64,000 nt of DNA, from positions 5,821,001-5,885,000 of the forward strand of contig NC_090135.1 of the NCBI RefSeq assembly GCF_040581485.1, given 5' to 3'. Shown piece by piece: positions 22,410 through 33,038 of the stretch. The stretch's first letter is position 1, and the number at the start of each line of letters is the position of its first letter. Under the pieces are notes generated by a model that did not search any database, had not been told where the DNA came from, and worked only from the letters and a program-made list of their open reading frames with translations. Source of the stretch: Linepithema humile (Eukaryota > Arthropoda > Insecta > Hymenoptera > Formicidae). The translations under genes were made by a program, and so were the position numbers.

Positions 22410-22720
22410 ATGTATATGTATGTATTAAATAATTAATTAACTTATTTATTTATTTTGTATTAATTACGTAAAAATAAAAATAGAGAAAACATATAACATA
22501 TTTTTCCAATTAGATATATAATATTATACATAAATTTTTCAAATCAAATATTTTATCATATCTAATTTATATCTATTAGACACATTATTTCGTCTCGTAT
22601 GTACATCATACAGCCATACAATAGAATTTCAATTGCGAGAAAAAAGGTTAAATGACCTTATAAATTATCCGATAAAACATAAACAGACTACACAAATTAC
22701 TAACTAAAAGAAATATGTAT
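22410..22720. other. AT-rich gene-free stretch
   Basis: No frame, hairpin or element end recognised. Confidence 0.5.
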
Positions 22721-22727
22721 TTCTTAA

Positions 22728-23455
22728 AATCTGCCAGTTTACGAATAAATCGTCTTTAGCTCTCTTTTTTTCTAAACTGTCAGCTGACGTTAGATCGCCT
22801 CTGACAATATTTATTAAAAATTGTTAGCTGACGTTAGATCGCCTTTGACAATACTTCTCAAAATCTGCCAGTTCACGAATAAATCGTCTTTAGCTCTCTT
22901 TTTTCTAAACTGTCAGCTGACGTTAGATCGCCTCTGACAATATTTCTCAAAATCTGCTAATTCACGAATAAATCGTCTTTTGCTTTCTTTTTTCTAAACT
23001 GTCAGCTGACGTTAGATTGCCTCTGACAATATTTATTAAAAATTGTTAGCTGACGTTAGATTGCTTCTGACAATGTTTCTTAAAATCTGCCAGTTCACGA
23101 ATAAATCGTCTTTAGCTCCCTTTTTTCTAAACTGTCAGCTGACGTTAGATCGTCTCTGGCTTTTGTAATTCTAAATTGCCAATCCACGAGAAAACCGCCT
23201 CTGGCTTGTCATATTCTATATTGCCAGTCCACGGGAAAACCGCCTCTGGCTTGTCATATTCTATATTGCCAGCCCACAGGAAAACCGCCTCTGGCTTGTC
23301 ATATTCTATATTGCCAGTCTACGAGAAAACCGCCTCTGGCTTGTCTTATTCTATATTGCCAGTCCACGAGAAAACCGTCTCTGGCTTGTCTTATTCTATA
23401 TTGCCAGTCCACGAGAAAACCGCCTCTGGCTTGTCTTATTCTTTATTGTAAGATA
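22728..23455. repeat. Minisatellite of about 45-bp monomers, two sub-arrays
   Basis: The right part (23176-23451) has six near-identical 45-bp units containing GCCAGTCCACGAGAAAACC and GCCTCTGGCTTGTC. The left part alternates two diverged monomers (GCCAGTTCACGAATAAATCG and GTCAGCTGACGTTAGATCG types) in a higher-order repeat of about 89 bp. The unit is a multiple of three and free of stops, so a false 91-codon frame appears. Confidence 0.85.
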
Positions 23456-23459
23456 TTTT

Positions 23460-24480
23460 TATTACGTCATATGCTTTATATATATAATGTATATTATGTA
23501 CTATATTATCTATATTTATATCAAAATATCTTTTTAAAATGACATTATTTTGTATACTCTTTTTACAATAAATGGATATAATATATGCCATATTTTTTAT
23601 TTCTAAAGCATGAAATATAAAGATATTTTTAATTTCTTGTGCCTATCATTTGTAAAAAAATCTTGATAAAAGAAACAACATTAATTTTGCGACTTGCAAT
23701 AATCTGTTTCAATATATGCTTTTTTTAAATACTTACAATTAGCCTTATTTTACGTGATTAACTTGGTATTTAAAATACGTATCAAAATCAAAAATGTATT
23801 TCTATTACAGTAGAAAAAAAACATTCTTGTCTTACAACACAGAGAAATGGCAAAATATAATATTGTCTAAAGTACAGTCCAATAAAAACTGTTAAAATTG
23901 AACATTTTATAAAACCATTGTGATTTATGAAAAATCAGAACTATTATTTTAAAAATATAGACATATTTCGACTGTGTGTTTTAAACTGCACTACACATTC
24001 AAAAATCAGAGAATAATTTTTGTTTGCAAAGTTGTGCATAATGTCAGTGGAAAAGTGATTTATTTGTTATTGCATATACATGATATTTTACCATTCTTCT
24101 ATGGTGTAAGACTACAATGTTTTTTTTTTACTGAATTAGAAATTAATTTTATATTTTGATGCGTATTTTAGATACCAAGGTAAACGCATAAAATAAGGCT
24201 AATTGTAAGTATTTAAAAAAAGTATATATTGAAACAGATTATTGCAAGTCAAAAAATTAATGTTTTTTTTATGAAGATTTTTTTACAAATGATACATACA
24301 AGAAACTAAAAATACTTTTATGTTTCATGCTTTATAAATAAGTTATATGACATATACATTTATTATAAAAATATATACAATATATAAAATGATATTAACT
24401 TTTTACATAGATACTTTGATGTGAATATATATAATATGGAGCATATAATATACATAATATATACACATGAAGCAGATAAA
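23460..24480. mobile_element. 1-kb imperfect palindrome (foldback element)
   Basis: Sequence on the left, such as CTTGCAATAATCTGTTTCAA and ACTTACAATTAGCCTTATTTTA, recurs inverted on the right. The match extends from both outer ends to a centre near 23970. The arms have many differences. No coding content. Confidence 0.65.
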
Positions 24481-24906
24481 TAAAAGTATTTTACAGAAAG
24501 TAGAATATGAATGTATGTAACTAAATAATGTAAATGTTTGCAAAAATGTTGCAAAATTTATGTATAATACATACACTTTTTTTATCCTTCAGAGTGCTTT
24601 CAACCCATTTTCTTCAGCCGGGTTTCCTAGCACATAACACACACACACGACTAATACACACATAACTAACACACACATAACTAACCTTAAAGATTCTGAT
24701 GTATATAACAGATAGCACTAAGAACTGTATAGCGCTTCTATGCCAAAATCCGGGAACTGATCTGCTGCTCTTTTTAACCTTATTATCGTCTATATTGCTT
24801 GCATCCTTTGCATAATTGTAATTCGCGACGCATTTTAAAATTACATTTTTGAACTCAATTTGAAAGGTTTTTTGTTAATCTTTGATATACTCTTTTTCGG
24901 CCAGCA
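24481..24906. other. Gene-free stretch with short CA tracts
   Basis: ACACACAC and repeated ACTAACACACACATAA near 24640-24690. No gene and no element ends recognised. Confidence 0.4.
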
Positions 24907-25663
24907 CACTTGTTTAGGTCTATATAGTTGGCGCCCCCTCTAACGCAAATCGTAAAAACATTTATATATTTGGATTGTACATTGTTTGTACATGAATGTA
25001 CTATGATTTTTATCGTTTGTACATTTTTCGTTAATTTAAAAAAAAATTACAAAGTTTTCGTAACTGTGCCAATGATAGTTAGCCCCCCCTATGTCGCAAT
25101 TACATCACGTAAACTATAACTTATGAATTTATCGTGCTTAATCGTTTGTACGTCGTTTGTACATTATTAATAATCGGTTAAATTTATAATTCCAACATTT
25201 GTTTTTGTTTAAAACGCAAGATAAATAATTTTTATTTGAATATGGCGGGTACGGAGTACGGAGCGGGTGCGCATGCGTGTGCGTGCGTATGCGCGCCTGT
25301 GCGTGTATGTGCGTGCGTGTGTGTGCTGCATGTATTGTGTAGGTGTGTATGCGAGTGAGTGGTGGGTGTGTACGCGCGTGTGTATACACAACACACAGCA
25401 TATACCCACACATACGCACACACCCACTCACACACACAGCATCACATTAGACGGCATTATATCACGGCTATGTCATCACAGCATAGCAAAAGTTAAAAGT
25501 TAAAGACTTTTAAAATATCTCTAGACAAAAAACTATTAATTTTTAAGCTTTGTTCCTATTGAGACTTTCGATCAGCATCAATATTATCGAGTATAGAAAA
25601 TCAGAAAAACTGTCGAAATTTCTTAAAATCTCCTAACATTGAAGAAATTGTATATAATAATAT

Positions 25664-26114
25664 TGTTGTGTGTCGTAACACAACGTGTCGCTATAAGGTT
25701 AATTAAGTTAAATACCAAAATAAAAATACTAAGAAAGAATTATTTAGCAAATAAAGAATAACGATGAGGCTGCAGAGAAACAACCTCGGATTCAAGGTGA
25801 CACGAATCAGCAATCCGAGAAATATCAACAATAACATATCAATAATATTACAAAACTCTTGATTGCCGATTCGTATAAATACAGTCGCGCGCAAGCAGCG
25901 ACGGATTCAGTCTACGATACGCGAATACACCGACTCGTTTCCCCGTGTCCGTACACGGCTCACGGAAATCTAACACCGTCCTGGCGGTTTGTGAGTGATT
26001 AAATAAATTGTTCGAGACAAGGTTTGCGTCCAGTTATTCCACACCTCTAAGCAGTGCGTCCTGTTCCCCAAGCGGATCTCGAACTTACGGTTGCGATCGG
26101 AAAGACTCGCAACA
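25664..26114 (+). repeat. 5' LTR
   Basis: Begins TGTTGTGTGTCG and ends GACTCGCAACA, 451 bp. TATAAATACAG near 25880 is a plausible TATA box for the LTR promoter. By eye it matches the 3' LTR. Confidence 0.9.
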
Positions 26115-26120
26115 TAAATT

Positions 26121-26138
26121 TGGTGGCAGCGGTGGGAT
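26121..26138 (+). promoter_or_regulatory. Primer-binding site, tRNA-Leu type
   Basis: TGGTGGCAGCGGTGGGAT is complementary to the 3' end of animal tRNA-Leu including CCA (from known tRNA sequences). It sits six bases after the LTR. Confidence 0.7.
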
Positions 26139-27976
26139 TTCTGAGAAAAGAAGTGACGTATCTGGGGCACATTATTACTGAGAATGGAATAATGCCTGAT
26201 GCGGGAAAAATCAAGGCTGTACAAGACTTCCCTACGCCGAACAAAACAAAAGATATCCAAGCGTTTATCGGATTAGCTGGATATTATCGGAGGTTCATCG
26301 AGAATTTCTCCGGAATCGCTAAACCACTCACTAAATCGATGAAAAAGGACGTGAAATTCGAGTGGACCGCGGAACAGCAACATGCTTTCGATGTATTAAA
26401 AGAAAAACTAGTTACAGCACCGGTACTTCAGTATCCGGATTTCAGCAAGGAATTCATAGTTACAACAGATGCTTCAGACTTTGCTGTAGGAGCTATACTT
26501 TCTCAGGGGGAAATAGGACAGGATCGTCCAATAGCCTACGCAAGTCGAACACTCAATCGAGCTGAGCAAAATTACAGTACTACGGAAAAGGAGTTGCTAG
26601 CTATAGTGTGGGCGGTAAAGCATTTTAGACCGTACGTATACGGAATTAAGTTTACAATAGTCACGGATCATCAACCGTTAACATGGTTATTCAATGTAAA
26701 CGATCCGGGTTCGCGATTGATAAGATGGAGGTTGAAACTGGAGGAGTACACTTATGAAATCGTGTACAAGGCGGGAAAAAGCAATGTTAATGCCGATGCG
26801 CTGAGTCGCAATGTCGCGCAGACAGTATCCGCGATAAACAAAGACAGAAAGAATGATGATGACGAAGCAAAAGAAGGAAGTGGAAGCGAAGAGGATGACA
26901 AAAACGAAATCAAGAAGTATACAGAAGAAGAAAAAAGACAGATAATGTATGAATATCATGATGCGCCGATAGGGGGGCATCAGGGTCTACAGCGAACGAT
27001 AAATCGCATTCGATTAACACATAATTGGAGAGGCCTTACACGAGATGTAGAAGACCACATATCTAAATGCAAACAGTGCCAAAAGAATAAACTAAGTAAA
27101 CACAACAAAGCGCCGATGGTGATTACGGATACGCCTAGCCAACCGTTCGAAAAATGTGCTTTGGACATTGTCGGACCGCTAACCGTTACAGACAATGGAA
27201 ATAAATATGTATTAACATTCCAGGATCATCTTACCAAATATAGTAAGGCGATACCTATAGCAAATCAAGGTGCCGAAGTCGTAGCGAAAGAGTTCGTTAC
27301 AGGGATCGTGCTAGAATACGGGATACCTGAAAAAGTTCTAACAGACCAAGGGACCAATTTTATGAGCAGTGTACTTAAGGACACTTGTAAATTGTTAAAA
27401 ATTAACAAAATCAGGACCAGCGCTTATCATCCACAAAGTAACGGTGCGCTGGAGCGATCGCATCGAACTTTAGCTGAATATTTGCGACACTACGTAAATG
27501 AAGATCAAACGGACTGGGATGAGTGGTTGCCGTACGCTATGTTCGCGTATAACACCACTCCCCACACGGTGACAGGATATACACCGTTTGAGTTAATTTT
27601 TGGACATCGCGCAACTCTGCCTACAGCATTAGCACAACCACCTAGGCTTACATATACTTACGACAACTACGTGTCCGAGTTAAGGGAAAAATTACGAACA
27701 GCCCATAAGATTGCCAAGAGCAATGCGCACGAAGAGAAAGTAAAAGCTAAACGGTATTACGATAAACGGGCTAATCAAGTCATCTTCCAGGAAGGTGATA
27801 AAGTGTTATTATATGATGAAACGTTACGACGAGGACGTTCAAAGAAATTAGAAACGTTATGGTGCGGGCCATACGTAATAGTAAAAAGGAATTCGGAAGT
27901 AAACTACACTATTAAAAAGGGGAGGAAAGAGATGACGGTGCATGCGAATCGTCTAAAATTATTTGTAGAAAACTAA
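26139..27976 (+). CDS. pol: Truncated pol: RT connection region, RNase H and integrase
   Basis: The frame is open without stops to 27976 and contains no gag or protease. It starts inside the RT connection region (FLRKEVTYLGHII). RNase H residues are in TTDASDFAVGAILSQ, TEKELLAIVWAVKHFRPY and VTDHQPLTWL. Integrase has the zinc-binding HH..CKQC region, then Asp in ALDIVGPL, Asp in LTDQGTNF and Glu in SNGALERSHRTL. The frame is also open back into the LTR without an ATG, so as placed it lacks its own start. The Ty3/Gypsy order RT-RNase H-integrase is clear. The RT catalytic motif (YxDD) is absent because of the deletion. Confidence 0.9.
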
Positions 27977-28067
27977 AAAAAAAGGGAGGAATAAAAATAT
28001 GACGGAATATATTAAGCAGTAGAATAAGTTATGACGACAAACAGTTAAAGAAAAGTTTATTCTGTAG

Positions 28068-29790
28068 GTGCATTATATTTCTTGGAACTCTGATGTCAGC
28101 AACGAAAACCGAGACGAATTTAGCCGTGGAGATAGAAAGATTCTCACACGAACCAGGAATATACTTTGAAGAAGTAGGTGAGATTAACGTCATCGAATCA
28201 TATTGGAAGTTCGTGATAACTGTAGATATTTCGGCATTAGGAAAACGACATATTCGTGTACAAGAATGGCTAGAATTAGCGGAAAGCGCAAAGAACACGA
28301 TACACTCTACACGAGCAGAAAAGAGTCAGTTCGCGAATTTACTACGATTAATTAGAAAAGACGAAGTTAGAATAACAGCATTATTGAAGAAACTAAAAAG
28401 AGTTTACGGAAATCCGAACGAGAAGAAACGCGGTCTAATTGACGGGATAGGAAAGGTAGCGAAATATTTATTCGGCACTATGGATGCCGGAGATGAGAAA
28501 CGCATCAACGAGCAATTAACACTGTTGCAAAATAGCGAGAGTACTTTTAATCATGTCACGAGGCATCAATTAAAAATATTAAACTCTACAATAGCGCACA
28601 TAAGCGATTTGGAAAAGACGATCGACGAAAATAACGAATTGTTGTACGACTTAGACGCACGCATTTTTAATGGTACTTTATTAATCATCAAACGTGAGGA
28701 AATCAACGAGTACTGTGCATTACTCGACAGAATGCTAGCAGATTCCGACAGAGATATTCAAAATGTGTATGATTTCTTAACGCAGGCGTCGCATGGAATG
28801 TTGAATCCGAGTCTATTACCCGTCGAACGAATTTTCGCCGAAATGCGGGCTGCTGCGCCGTATTTACCACGCGGAACGTATTTTCCTCTCAAGCTAGATG
28901 TAAGTGATTGGTCAACGTTTGAAAAAATTACAAGTGTAAACTCGTATGTTAAGAATGAGACTATATTTGTAACGTTGAAATTGCCACTTGTAACATATCC
29001 AAAATACAGGTTAATAAAAGCCATACCTTTACCTGTCCCTGACCAACGCGGGATATTTGTATTTACCGAGATTAACCAACAATTGTTTGCTGTAAATTTA
29101 GAATTATCCGTATATCTAGCGATAAGCGAAGAAAACTTAGAAAAATGTATTGAGATAGACAAGAAATATATATGTAAATCGGATAGTCCGATATATAATA
29201 TTAACCCTCGAGCGTTATGTGAAGTACAATTGTATGTAGGTTTGACAAAAAGGGCAATTTGCGGAAATAAGTATGTAAGTTTTAACCAAACTATTTGGAT
29301 AGCATTAACGAAGGAAAATTCTTGGTTATATTCGACTAACAGCGAACAAGACGTAATGATTACTTGTTTAAACCATAAGGAAATACAGACCAAAATCACA
29401 CGAACAGGTAGAATAACTCTATTAAATAATTGTAAAATAATTGCGAAGGACATGACCCTGAACACAGGAACAATAATAGAAGGCCCGAACATTCAGGCAT
29501 ATATACCACGTTTTAATCTAACGGGAAAAATAGAAGGTATAACTAATGGTGAAACGAGCATGGAAATCAAACCGTTAAAATTGAAAAAGATGATACAAAA
29601 TTCAAAGGAATTAATAGATTTGGGAGAAAAAATAAGAGAAGTAGACGACGAGTTAACAGAGGGAAAAATTATTCAACCCTTGACTTTGTATCCTGTGGTC
29701 ACAAGTTCGCTTGCCATCGTGATTATTGTATTAGCACTAGGCATAGGAGCAATACTATTATTACGAAAAAGAAAGACTACTGCGGAATAA
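28068..29790 (+). CDS. env: Env glycoprotein, baculovirus-F/errantivirus type, open frame
   Basis: The frame from ATG 28093 has 565 codons. A splice acceptor (TTATTCTGTAG, AG at 28066-28067) and a hydrophobic in-frame stretch before that ATG suggest the message is spliced and the signal peptide begins upstream. A basic cleavage-like site (EKKR) is followed by a Gly-rich hydrophobic segment about 120 residues in, as in F-type fusion proteins. Coiled-coil-like heptads follow. Near the C terminus is one membrane span followed by RKRK. The frame has no internal stop. In this family Env mediates membrane fusion; here no upstream donor or signal exon can be shown because gag is deleted. Confidence 0.85.
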
Positions 29791-29885
29791 TAGGTAGACG
29801 GTAGGACAAGAATTAACTGTAAAACTATACACTCGCACTGCCTACTCCGCACGGAAACTCCGTACCTACGTTTCCTTCCATTCGC

Positions 29886-29895
29886 GAGGGAGGGA
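29886..29895 (+). promoter_or_regulatory. Polypurine tract
   Basis: GAGGGAGGGA directly before the 3' LTR, the expected plus-strand primer site. Confidence 0.7.
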
Positions 29896-30346
29896 TGTTG
29901 TGTGTCGTAACACAACGTGTCGCTATAAGGTTAATTAAGTTAAATACCAAAATAAAAATACTAAGAAAGAATTATTTAGCAAATAAAGAATAACGATGAG
30001 GCTGCAGAGAAACAACCTCGGATTCAAGGTGACACGAATCAGCAATCCGAGAAATATCAACAATAACATATCAATAATATTACAAAACTCTTGATTGCCG
30101 ATTCGTATAAATACAGTCGCGCGCAAGCAGCGACGGATTCAGTCTACGATACGCGAATACACCGACTCGTTTCCCCGTGTCCGTACACGGCTCACGGAAA
30201 TCTAACACCGTCCTGGCGGTTTGTGAGTGATTAAATAAATTGTTCGAGACAAGGTTTGCGTCCAGTTATTCCACACCTCTAAGCAGTGCGTCCTGTTCCC
30301 CAAGCGGATCTCGAACTTACGGTTGCGATCGGAAAGACTCGCAACA
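29896..30346 (+). repeat. 3' LTR
   Basis: 451 bp, the same ends and, by eye, the same sequence as the 5' LTR. It is followed by ATAT. Confidence 0.9.
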
Positions 30347-30694
30347 ATATTAATAATCAAATCAGTGATCAAAAATTAAGTGAAGAGAAAGAAAATGTAA
30401 AGAAAAGATGTAGTTATTATTACAAATCTGAACCAGATATTCGTCATCGTAACAATCGTATTAAAGATGTTAAAAAATTAATGCTTTTAAAAAATGGTTA
30501 TAACGTCAATCAACCGATTTTAATTGATAAACAACCCTATTTTGCAAGAAATACTTGTCCATTCGATTCTATAATACAAATATTATCCACAGCGGTTATG
30601 GATAAATCACAATATTTTACATCAATAGAATCAAATGCCAACAAGACAATGTAATTTATTCTTAATTTTATTAAAAGGGGATCATGTGCGAATA

Positions 30695-30834
30695 TTTACC
30701 GATTGTTTAGTACGTGTACCAAGTACTAAATCAACTTCTTTGATTGGTGTAGATTTTACACTAAACGATTTATACCTATCGGAGAAGCAGATTTAGTATT
30801 TGGTACGCGTACTAAACAATCGGTGTAAACTAAG
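30695..30834. mobile_element. MITE with TTAGTTTACACCGATTG-type ends
   Basis: ACCGATTGTTTAGTACGTGTACC on the left pairs with GGTACGCGTACTAAACAATCGGTGTAAACTAAG on the right. Same family as 18449-18591. It is nested in the long-TIR element. Confidence 0.65.
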
Positions 30835-31135
30835 CCATAGATGACTACATATATGACTACTGTGAACCTTAAAAGAGTGGAGATGAACAAAACATTGTAA
30901 AAAAAACATAGAGCAGCATTGACGAGAGATGTCTACATTTGTCACAACGACAAAGATTTTGATTGGCTAGCGATAATTATTTGTTTTGTAAAGCACGAAC
31001 TAAAAACATTGTGAAGAAATCTATCTTTTCAAAATTGATTCAAATAATTTTTAATCATAATTAAAAGATTTCTATAAAAGGACCCCGCACAAACATTATG
31101 AAAAGTGGTTAAATTCGCCGAAATTGCAGTTCATT
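30835..31135. other. Inner non-coding part of the long-TIR element
   Basis: AT-rich, no frame of note before the right TIR. Confidence 0.4.
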
Positions 31136-32371
31136 TATTGATGCTGATCGAAAGTCTCAATGGAAACAAAGCTTAAAAATTAATAGTTTTTTGTCTAGAG
31201 ATATTTTAAAAGTCTTTAACTTTTAACTTTTGCTATGCTGTGATGACATAGCCGTGATATAATGCCGTCTAATGTGATGCTGTGTGTGTGAGTGGGTGTG
31301 TGCGTATGTGTGGGTATATGCTGTGTGTTGTGTATACACACGCGCGTACACACCCACCACTCACTCGCATACACACCTACACAATACATGCAGCACACAC
31401 ACGCACGCACATACACGCACAGGCGCGCATACGCACGCACACGCATGCGCACCCGCTCCGTACTCCGTACCCGCCATATTCAAATAAAAATTATTTATCT
31501 TGCGTTTTAAACAAAAACAAATGTTGGAATTATAAATTTAACCGATTATTAATAATGTACAAACGACGTACAAACGATTAAGCACGATAAATTCATAAGT
31601 TATAGTTTACGTGACGTAATTGCGACATAGGGGCGGCTAACTATCATTGGCACAGTTACGAAAACTTTGTAATTTTTTTTTAAATTAACGAAAAATGTAC
31701 AAACAATAAAAATCATAGTACATTCATGTACAAACAATGTACAATCCAAATATATAAATGTTTTTACGATTTGCGTTAGGGGGGGGGGGGGCCAACTATA
31801 TAGACCTCACTTGTTTTGCATGTACAAACTGTATAATTTTTATAAAAAGTAAATATTTATAAGCATCGACAGCTTGTCGGTAAAATTTCCAAATTTTTTT
31901 TCTTTTTTTCGTTTTAAAACTTGTGCTTGCCGATGTATTAGAGTATGTACTTTAACCACATGAGAGGATTTGTAATTCTATTGAAGCAATAAAAAATGCC
32001 GTGTTAATTACAAAATTGAAACTCGATCGGTAAGAAAGTGTAAATTCAGCATCCTCTTAACGTATATAGATACATAGATAGAGAAACTTTTATTCATTAT
32101 GTTGTAGTGAAAGTTTATTAATATAATTATAAGTTCAAATTATATAAAATATAACTAAAAATGTAAAAAATAAAATATTTCAATAAGTATTGATTTTTAT
32201 CTACAATTTAAAAAACAAGTTTAATTTATTCCAAATATAAGACTAGATAAAGAAAGACTTTTCAAATCCGCAAAGATATATCCAACATATTATCCTTCAT
32301 GTATAATTACACAAATATATTATTACACTAATTATACAAACATATAAATTAACACTTTCGCGACCGTTATA

Positions 32372-32749
32372 CAGGGTGATTTAAAATAACTTGATGTCCT
32401 TGCAATGCCATATTCTGGAGCAAATTCTGAGACGATTTTTCCTTTTACAAAATTTTGTCCGAAGCTTAGTTTTCGAGTTATAATTGAAAATAGGTAGCAA
32501 CTTATGAGTTCGGTACAACGGACAGGCAGGGACGCGCAATGTATAATGAGACTGTCAAGTTATTACTATCGTCTCATGACACATTGGCCGTCCCTGCCTG
32601 TCCGTTGTATCGGACTCGTAAGTAGCAAACTATTTTCAATTATAACTCGAAAACTAAGCTTCGGACAAAATTTTGTAAAAGGAAAAATCGTCTCAGAATT
32701 CGCTCAAGAATATGGCATTGCAAGGACATCATTATTTTGAATCACCCTG
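32372..32749. mobile_element. Palindromic TA-target MITE, present only in copy 1
   Basis: The ends are CAGGGTGATTTAAAATAA and its inverse, flanked by TA (32370-32371 and 32750-32751). The aligned site in copy 2 (near 49050) has a single TA and no insert, which proves the boundaries. Confidence 0.9.
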
Positions 32750-33038
32750 TATATTTGCTTGTGCACAACGCTTGAAGAGCCGCTCTATTATATTAAACTG
32801 ATGTAATATTCGACATTTCATATTATACGACTTAATACCATGATGCAAAAAACAGTAAACGTAAAATTACGTGACCGGCACCTGACTTATACCGAAGCAT
32901 GAACGTAAAAATATGTAAGTGGCCGCAAAAGTGTTACTATTTTAATACACTAAATAGTAATTTTGAGTATCGCAAACAAAAAATTTTTGCTAAAAATTCG
33001 CACAATGTATGCTTTTATAAAAATTTTCTATTTTATAG

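Larger units (their letters stand above)
25664..30346 (+). mobile_element. Errantivirus-like endogenous retroelement with env, gag-PR-RT deleted
   Basis: Both 451-bp LTRs start TGTTGTGTG and end CGCAACA. Flanks are ATAT on each side (25660-25663 and 30347-30350). The internal part has a primer-binding site, the second half of pol, env and a purine tract. From the primer-binding site the sequence jumps directly into the RT connection region, so gag, protease and RT palm are gone. I saw no difference between the LTRs by eye, which argues for a recent insertion. It needs proteins in trans to copy itself. Confidence 0.9.
25584..30654 (+). pseudogene. Element-encoded frame with cysteine-protease-like motif, split by the LTR insertion
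   Basis: An open frame enters from the left TIR (from about 25563, after a stop) and reads to 25663. It resumes in the same frame after the LTR element and one ATAT duplication, ending at a stop at 30652-30654. The right part contains RNTCPFDSIIQILSTA, which resembles the Cys-x-Phe-Asp-Ser nucleophile helix seen in papain-like or ubiquitin-hydrolase-like proteases encoded by some DNA transposons (family resemblance only). A further frame change just before the stop hides a continuation (about 30634-30696). No His or Asp partner motif can be shown. Confidence 0.4.
24907..31816. mobile_element. Long-TIR DNA transposon (Mutator-like by TIR length and 9-bp target duplication), interrupted by an LTR element
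   Basis: The element spans 24916-31807, with TIRs 24916-25583 and 31136-31807 beginning AGGTCTATATAGTTGG. CACTTGTTT stands directly outside both ends (24907-24915 and 31808-31816), a perfect 9-bp target duplication. TIRs of about 670 bp with 9-bp duplications fit Mutator-like elements. The TIRs include TG/CA-rich sequence with an internal hairpin. Without the LTR insertion the element is only about 2.2 kb and holds one cysteine-protease-like frame fragment and a MITE. No transposase is seen, so it is non-autonomous. Confidence 0.75.

Noticed and set aside
23176..23451. Coding gene with a 15-residue repeat
   Set aside because: The 45-bp minisatellite unit is a multiple of three; most differences between units change the residue and the array continues out of frame to the left.
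22728..23455. CRISPR-like array
   Set aside because: Head-to-tail satellite with no unique spacers, in a eukaryotic genome.
25138..25503. His/Thr-rich frames in TG/CA sequence (repeated at 31216-31581)
   Set aside because: Low-complexity translation of the long-TIR sequence, mirrored in the other TIR.
28758..29492. 244-codon minus-strand frame
   Set aside because: Antisense of env, without recognisable domains.
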